A stretch of DNA of 10,416 bases from the NCBI GenBank assembly GCA_027057185.1, contig JALUJE010000137.1:1-10416 (forward strand), given 5' to 3'. Below are positions 5,897 through 10,416 of this stretch, in pieces. A program made the translations under genes and the position numbers. The notes under the pieces were generated by a model, which did not search any database, was not told where the DNA came from, and saw only the letters and a program-made list of their open reading frames with translations. Source of the stretch: Helicobacteraceae bacterium (GTDB lineage: Bacteria > Campylobacterota > Campylobacteria > Campylobacterales > Sulfurimonadaceae). Within the stretch, counting starts at the first letter, position 1. Each line of letters opens with the position of its first letter.

Positions 5897-7954
5897 ATGA
5901 GATTTGCCGCGTTATCTCTTTTTATCATGACAATATTAGCTCTGTCTGGACTCAATGCCAGCATTATTAATACCAAGCATAACCTGTCTGTCAGTAATAC
6001 TGTTGGCAGCATTAAAGCACAAATGGAGACGGAGGTCTGTGTCTTTTGTCATATTCCCCATCAGGCACGACCTGAGGGCAAACCTCTGTGGAATCGCAGC
6101 ATGCCGACATCAAATTATGTTATGTATGACAGCGACTATTTACGTCGTATCGGTTACCCTGATGCTGCTTCAGATTTAGGAACACTCAATGATACTCCCG
6201 GTGCATTATCGCGACAATGCTTGAGCTGCCATGACGGTACGGTTGCTGTAGGTGCCGTATATAAGGTGAGGCGTCAGGTAATGAATGGCTCGACCATAGC
6301 CATGAATGGCGTTAGTGGATCGGGCACTATACCAACCGCATCCGCTGCATTTTTAGGTACGGACTTAACGCATCAGCATCCCATAGGCTTTGAATATGAT
6401 CCGAACATCAGCATTAACTTTGGATCTGGTACACGAACATCGGAGTTAAAAGATCCTCCAGATGCCCCCATAAAACTTTTTACTTATGGGGGTAAAAAAT
6501 ATATAGAGTGCTCTTCATGTCATGATCCCCATAAAGATAACAAAGCATTTTTACGAGTAGATAATGGTGCAAACCATGGACAAAATGTTAAAAATACATG
6601 TCTTTCATGTCATGATAAAAGCGGGGGTGCCCCTTGGCCTACTACGCATGAAACCATTGGAATGCCATATACAGATCCACAAGTGATTAGTCGCTATGGA
6701 ACAGCGTCTCCGGCAGATCTTTTTTGTGTGAATTGCCATACGCCACACAATGGAGAAGGCGACTATTTATTGCGAAAAGTAGAACAACAAACCTGTTTTC
6801 AGGGTGCTGGATCTTCAGCGAGTCTGACATCATGTCACGGTACCGGGGGCTCAGGTGTTGATATAGAATCGGTTCTTGCAAAGAGCTATGCTCATCCTGT
6901 GAGCACGAGTGATGGCACCCATACTAATGTTGATGTATTGTATGGGTACGATTCGAGTGGCAGTGAAACGACCGATACGGTGGGAAAAGGCGGAGTATCA
7001 TGGGGAAGTAATAAACATGCCGAATGTATGGATTGCCATAATCCGCATCGAACCGGCAGCAACATTCATGTGCCAGATACTCAGTGGTATCCAAATAATC
7101 CGACCAATGCAGTTTCTGAAGTTTTACGAAATGTTACCGGAGTAGAGCCAAATTGGCCATCGGCATGGACGCAGCCAACAACATTTACGACATTGGAGTC
7201 TTCCACTAAAGAATATCAAATCTGCTTTAAGTGTCATTCCTATTGGGGACTTGGTGTGGCAACGGATGGGGTGACGAATTACCCCTCAATGTCCGATCCT
7301 GTCAATACCCCCTACACCGATGTGGCCTGGGAAATGAATATCAATAATAAATCAGGACACCCTGTTGTCATTAATGCATTAAGTCGAACGGGATCCTATG
7401 CCCCCAAGCAGCTCGATGCCCGACAACTAACAGCGCCTTGGAGTAATACGCCAGGAGCAACGACCATGTACTGTTCAGACTGTCATGGTTCTGATGCGGA
7501 AATGACCGGGGATCCTAAAGGACCTCACGGTTCCAATTTAAAATTTATGTTAAAGGGTGAAAACAACTATTGGCCTACCAAGCCTGATGGTGTTACCCTT
7601 TATGATACTTACGATATTGGTACCGGCGGGGATGCCGGTCTGTTTTGTAAGAACTGTCACGACTTGAATGAACCCCATAAAAATCAGTGGGCATCGTGGA
7701 TGCGAAATAGAAATTTTTCTTGTGTGACATGTCATGTGGCTGTTCCTCACGGTTCTCCTGTTTCACGATTAATAGGTTACAGTAATTTTCCTGCTCCTTA
7801 TAACTATAAAGGAAGCAGTTTGCGCGTGACGGGTTTTGTTAAGAATGGTTTGAGTAATATTAATAGAGGCGATGTTTCCGGTAGTGGTTGTGGTGGCGGT
7901 ATGTGCCATGGATTTAGTTCTTCGGGTAGTTTTGACAGTAATCCGTTTCCATAA
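5897..7954 (+). CDS. Secreted multiheme c-type cytochrome: ten CxxCH plus CX12CH and CX4CH motifs
   Basis: This is a 685-residue exported protein; the signal peptide ends near LNA (19-21). Canonical CxxCH motifs begin at C48, C108, C205, C235, C277, C377, C443, C526, C584 and C609. Two atypical sites are C300-X12-C313-H314 and, near the C-terminus, C665-X4-C670-H671, giving up to twelve hemes. Seventeen other His could serve as distal ligands, many in HxPH or DPH contexts. Residues about 25-240 repeat the element order of the tetraheme protein at 92-847: KHN, CVFCHIPH, KPLWNR, YVMY, CLSCHDG, QHPIG, CSSCHDPH, FLR, CLSCHD. Residues about 241-685 form an additional eight-site module. Long-spacer heme sites are known in OmcZ (CX14CH) and MccA (CX15CH). 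It is the last gene of the compact run, 9 nt after the NHL gene; 131 nt separate it from the next gene. A periplasmic or surface electron carrier, or a filament base or cap, is inferred. Whether the atypical sites carry heme cannot be read from sequence. Confidence 0.9.
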   Translation: MRFAALSLFIMTILALSGLNASIINTKHNLSVSNTVGSIKAQMETEVCVFCHIPHQARPEGKPLWNRSMPTSNYVMYDSDYLRRIGYPDAASDLGTLNDTPGALSRQCLSCHDGTVAVGAVYKVRRQVMNGSTIAMNGVSGSGTIPTASAAFLGTDLTHQHPIGFEYDPNISINFGSGTRTSELKDPPDAPIKLFTYGGKKYIECSSCHDPHKDNKAFLRVDNGANHGQNVKNTCLSCHDKSGGAPWPTTHETIGMPYTDPQVISRYGTASPADLFCVNCHTPHNGEGDYLLRKVEQQTCFQGAGSSASLTSCHGTGGSGVDIESVLAKSYAHPVSTSDGTHTNVDVLYGYDSSGSETTDTVGKGGVSWGSNKHAECMDCHNPHRTGSNIHVPDTQWYPNNPTNAVSEVLRNVTGVEPNWPSAWTQPTTFTTLESSTKEYQICFKCHSYWGLGVATDGVTNYPSMSDPVNTPYTDVAWEMNINNKSGHPVVINALSRTGSYAPKQLDARQLTAPWSNTPGATTMYCSDCHGSDAEMTGDPKGPHGSNLKFMLKGENNYWPTKPDGVTLYDTYDIGTGGDAGLFCKNCHDLNEPHKNQWASWMRNRNFSCVTCHVAVPHGSPVSRLIGYSNFPAPYNYKGSSLRVTGFVKNGLSNINRGDVSGSGCGGGMCHGFSSSGSFDSNPFP

Positions 7955-8085
7955 AACCGTGCCATATTTATCTCGTATTAACTGTTGTGTGGTAACTCTT
8001 TGGTACACTTTTGCCATGTCGAGAAAGAGGGTGCACACAGACAAAAACGCCTCTCTTTTGAAGTGCATCGTAAGGAGTGTATGGG

Positions 8086-8637
8086 ATGATTAAGAGCATT
8101 ATGGGGATCTGCCTTATATCAATGATGTTGATGGCCTCCGTGCCCATTAGTGACGACAAAAAAATCAAACATACACTGCTAAAATACAATTACGGCATCA
8201 TTAAAATGGGTCGTAGCGGTGAGACAGATTTTTTCAAAGCGTTTGTTAAAGAAGATGTTGCTATGAAACTGCAGGTATGGTATGAGTCGTGGAAATTCAG
8301 TAACTTAACCATGCTGGCAGAGATTAACGATTTACGGTTTAGCCCTATTAAGTACAATGATGCCAATGCTACGATAACAACATTGGAGAACTGGACGTTT
8401 TCTTATGTGGATTTGACGACGAAGAAATTGGCACATGATCCAGTAAGCATATTTTATAAAATGCAATATACCCTGCAAAAATGGGGCGAGGACTGGATTA
8501 TTGTTGCTATAAAACGCTTGGAAGAACAAGAATTAAACACCCCGTCTTCACATACGCCTTCTTTGGAAGGTCAACAGGAACAACCTGATGAAGACTTTGA
8601 TTTTTCTGAACCGCAAAAAAAAATTAAAACACATTAA
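8086..8637 (+). CDS. Small exported protein of unknown function, NTF2-like/IMS-like appearance
   Basis: This is a 183-residue protein with an N-terminal hydrophobic segment (about 4-19) that should act as a signal peptide or anchor; C9 is not in a proper lipobox. The middle (about 45-145) has an alpha+beta pattern with WYESWKFS, a central ENWTFSYVD strand, and a closing FYKMQYTLQKWGEDWIIV hairpin, resembling NTF2/SnoaL or ARC6-type IMS domains where such a W-rich strand pair closes a cone-shaped pocket. The last 35 residues are acidic, Gln/Pro-rich and likely disordered. There is no heme motif. AAGGAG (8072-8077) precedes ATG 8086 by 8 nt; an in-frame GTG at 8077 overlaps that RBS, and ATG 8081 is out of frame and stops at once. 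Lying between the cytochrome and heme-lyase genes, it may help cytochrome maturation, but nothing in the sequence shows it. The fold is a resemblance, not an assignment. Confidence 0.75.
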   Translation: MIKSIMGICLISMMLMASVPISDDKKIKHTLLKYNYGIIKMGRSGETDFFKAFVKEDVAMKLQVWYESWKFSNLTMLAEINDLRFSPIKYNDANATITTLENWTFSYVDLTTKKLAHDPVSIFYKMQYTLQKWGEDWIIVAIKRLEEQELNTPSSHTPSLEGQQEQPDEDFDFSEPQKKIKTH

Positions 8638-8673
8638 GCGTTAATAAGAAAGCGTTTGTTAGGCTTACGCTTA
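8635..8673 (+). other. Alternative hairpins in the leader of the heme lyase gene
   Basis: Two AAGCGTT copies (8636-8642 and 8650-8656) can each pair with the single ACGCTTA at 8667-8673. The upstream copy gives a 7-bp stem (TAAGCGT 8635-8641), the nearer copy a 6-bp stem (AAGCGT 8650-8655 with ACGCTT 8667-8672). The pairings are mutually exclusive and end 8 nt before the RBS AAGGA (8681-8685). No T-run follows, so it is not a terminator. It may tune translation of the lyase or be chance. Confidence 0.3.
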
Positions 8674-8690
8674 TCATATAAAGGAAACTT

Positions 8691-10416
8691 ATGAATACAG
8701 TCATAAAGAACGTGTGGTCATTTTTAATTTCAATGAAGTTAATGGTAGTGTTAGTACTACTGTTTGCCATCGCCAGTGGTGTGGCAACATTCATTGAAAA
8801 TGATCATGGAGTCAATACTTCATGGGCATTGGTTTATAGCAGTCGTTGGTTCGAAGCCATTCAAGTGCTTCTGGGTATTAGTATTATCGGTAATATATTC
8901 CGATATAAAATGTATCAGAAAAAAAAGATTCCAGTATTTATTTTTCATGTTGCTTTTTTATTTATTTTAGTGGGCTCGGGTATAACACGCTACTTTGGTT
9001 ATGAAGGTGTGATGCATATTCGTGAAGGTGCCATGCAAAATGAGATGATCTCTTCAGATGCGTATGTACAGGTAACGGCAAAAAAAGATACGAAAGAGTA
9101 CCATCTTGAAGAGATTGTCTATATTTCAGAGTTGGGCGGCAAAAAATTTCATTACAGCATGGATATAGACGGCAAAGCGCTAGAGGTGAGCTATAAAGAT
9201 TTTATCGGTAAGGCGGTGAAAACGGCCGTTAATGATGCCAAGGGGGCACCTTTGGTCTCTTTTGTTATTTCAACACCGCAAGGTCCTGATAGCTATTTCT
9301 TGAAGAAAGGACAATTTGTAGATGCCGGACCGCTTATGGTGTATTTTGATAAAACGCCGATAAATAGAACGCCTTACATTCGTTTTATTCACAAAAATAA
9401 TAAGATCTCTTTTGTTTCAAACGTGCCTATTCAGTGGATGCGTATGGCAGATCGTAAACAGAAGGTTTTTCAAGCCAATACAGAGTATCCACTTGAAGGA
9501 AGCTCTTTGTATAACATCAACGGTGTGCAGCTGGTAGTAAAGTCGGTGCTGGAAAAAGGTCGTGTCAAAGTTGTTGACGAGGCTGAGTATCAGGCTGCAG
9601 GGAATATGAAGATGAATACCGAGCCACTTTCGGCACTTATTGTTGATGTTGAATATGACGGCGAGCATCGTGAAGTTGCACTCATGGGTAAAGGAAAACG
9701 TTATAAAGGATTTGCAGAGACATTTACAATGGGAGATATAGACCTCTCCATAGAGTGGGGCGCTAAAATGTTGCAACTGCCATTTTCTCTATGGTTGCGT
9801 GACTTTGTTCTTGTCAAGTATCCGGGTTCCATGAGTCCCTCTTCTTATGAGAGTCATGTGACACTGATTGACGAGGCAAACGGTGTGCGCGAACCTCGTA
9901 AAATTTATATGAATAACATACTTGACTATGGAGGATTTCTCTTTTTCCAATCTTCTTATGACAAGGATGAACAGGGTACGATTCTTTCTGTCAATCATGA
10001 CCCTGGGAAGTGGCCAACTTATATTGGTTATATATTGCTAGGTGTGGGATTTTTGCTCACCCTGTTGAGTCCGTATAGTCGTTTTGGAAAGCTGGCACGT
10101 ACCAAATATGAGGTTAATGCGTCCGTGCCTGTTGTGGTGGCACTGTTGATGGCATTGAGTTTTGGACAACCGCTTTTCGCCAAGGATTCTGAGGCATTAA
10201 TTAAAGAAGTCTCGAAAATTGATAAAGATCATGCCAATTATTATGGTACCTTATTGGTGCAGGCACGGGATGGACGTACCAAACCTCTTGATACGGCGAC
10301 AACAAATCTGCTCAATAAAATAGCGGGAACCAGCAGTATGTTCGGACTGAATCATAACCAGATTATTTTGGGAATGGCCTCGCGACCGGATACATGGAAA
10401 GAACTTGAGATGATTA
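8691..10416 (+). CDS. ccsBA: Cytochrome c synthase CcsBA (ResB-CcsA fusion, system II), 5' part; runs off the window
   Basis: The frame is open for 575 codons to the window edge with no stop. The protein is the inner-membrane enzyme that delivers heme to the periplasmic face and attaches it to CxxCH apocytochromes. Visible parts are the ResB-type N-terminus with TM1 (about 13-33), a second segment (about 54-70), TM3 (about 80-98) with FHVAFLFILVGSG, in which H86 corresponds to the heme-ligating TM His of this family, a large periplasmic domain (about 100-440), and the ResB-type closing segment with LDYGGFLFFQSSYD, then a TM with LLGVGFLLTLLSPYSRF. A further TM (VVVALLMALSF) and the linker DGRTKPLDT follow; the CcsA half with the WWD motif lies beyond the window. 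Fused CcsBA proteins of about 900-1,050 residues are typical of Campylobacterota. RBS AAGGA at 8681-8685, 5-nt spacing. Wolinella has several specialised versions (NrfI, CcsA1, CcsA2), so adjacency to a cytochrome with odd heme motifs suggests a dedicated enzyme. Confidence 0.93.
   Translation, partial: MNTVIKNVWSFLISMKLMVVLVLLFAIASGVATFIENDHGVNTSWALVYSSRWFEAIQVLLGISIIGNIFRYKMYQKKKIPVFIFHVAFLFILVGSGITRYFGYEGVMHIREGAMQNEMISSDAYVQVTAKKDTKEYHLEEIVYISELGGKKFHYSMDIDGKALEVSYKDFIGKAVKTAVNDAKGAPLVSFVISTPQGPDSYFLKKGQFVDAGPLMVYFDKTPINRTPYIRFIHKNNKISFVSNVPIQWMRMADRKQKVFQANTEYPLEGSSLYNINGVQLVVKSVLEKGRVKVVDEAEYQAAGNMKMNTEPLSALIVDVEYDGEHREVALMGKGKRYKGFAETFTMGDIDLSIEWGAKMLQLPFSLWLRDFVLVKYPGSMSPSSYESHVTLIDEANGVREPRKIYMNNILDYGGFLFFQSSYDKDEQGTILSVNHDPGKWPTYIGYILLGVGFLLTLLSPYSRFGKLARTKYEVNASVPVVVALLMALSFGQPLFAKDSEALIKEVSKIDKDHANYYGTLLVQARDGRTKPLDTATTNLLNKIAGTSSMFGLNHNQIILGMASRPDTWKELEMI

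Noticed and set aside
8024..8058. Possible intrinsic terminator after the 12-heme cytochrome gene (AGAGG 8026-8030 with CCTCT 8050-8054, then CTTTT)
   Set aside because: Stem is only 5 bp with a loop of 19 nt, the T-run is short and interrupted, and it lies closer to the next gene than to the cytochrome stop.
7872..8093. Open frame spanning the end of the large cytochrome and the following gap
   Set aside because: It overlaps the cytochrome in another frame, lacks a convincing RBS, and its Cys/Val-rich composition is the frame shadow of Gly/Ser-rich coding sequence.
9417..9998. Minus-strand open frames opposite the heme lyase gene
   Set aside because: They lie wholly inside a clear CcsBA coding region, have no recognisable domains and no RBS.

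Overview
The window looks like chromosomal DNA from a Campylobacterota (epsilonproteobacterial) lineage, probably a Sulfurimonas/Sulfurovum/Sulfuricurvum-type organism. The evidence is AT-rich DNA, a fused ResB-CcsA (CcsBA) type cytochrome c synthase, and a T-rich promoter with a strong -10 box but no clear -35. The genus is inferred from gene style and was not tested by a database search. All eight genes lie on the + strand. I found no RNA gene, mobile element or CRISPR array.

Layout: (1) 92-847 encodes a secreted tetraheme cytochrome with the motif order of the OmcE family, the Geobacter cytochrome that polymerises into extracellular filaments. It has its own short leader, then a 170-nt gap with a weak hairpin, a -10 element and a perfect 7-bp inverted repeat. 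(2) 1018-5887 is a tight run of four genes: an NHL-repeat beta-propeller lipoprotein, a periplasmic parvulin-type prolyl isomerase, a ~606-residue outer-membrane beta-barrel, and a second secreted NHL propeller. Gaps are 0-20 nt, with one TAATG overlap. (3) 5897-7954, nine nt further on, encodes a 685-residue cytochrome with ten CxxCH motifs plus CX12CH and CX4CH motifs, so up to twelve hemes. Its N-terminal third is a paralogue of the tetraheme protein. (4) 8086-8637 encodes a small exported protein of unknown function with an NTF2-like look. (5) 8691 to the window end is the 5' part of a CcsBA heme lyase gene.

Read together, the locus looks like a self-contained system to make, mature and export multiheme cytochromes and wire them across the outer membrane. 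CcsBA would attach heme in the periplasm, the parvulin would help fold clients, and the barrel would provide the outer-membrane passage. The two propellers could act as assembly or docking factors, and the tetraheme protein could polymerise into a conductive filament, with the 12-heme protein as its base, cap or periplasmic link. Cytochrome, NHL, PPIase and barrel genes together are known from extracellular electron transfer loci in Geobacter-like bacteria. A complete version beside its own CcsBA in Campylobacterota is the main point of interest. Function here is inference from motifs and gene order.
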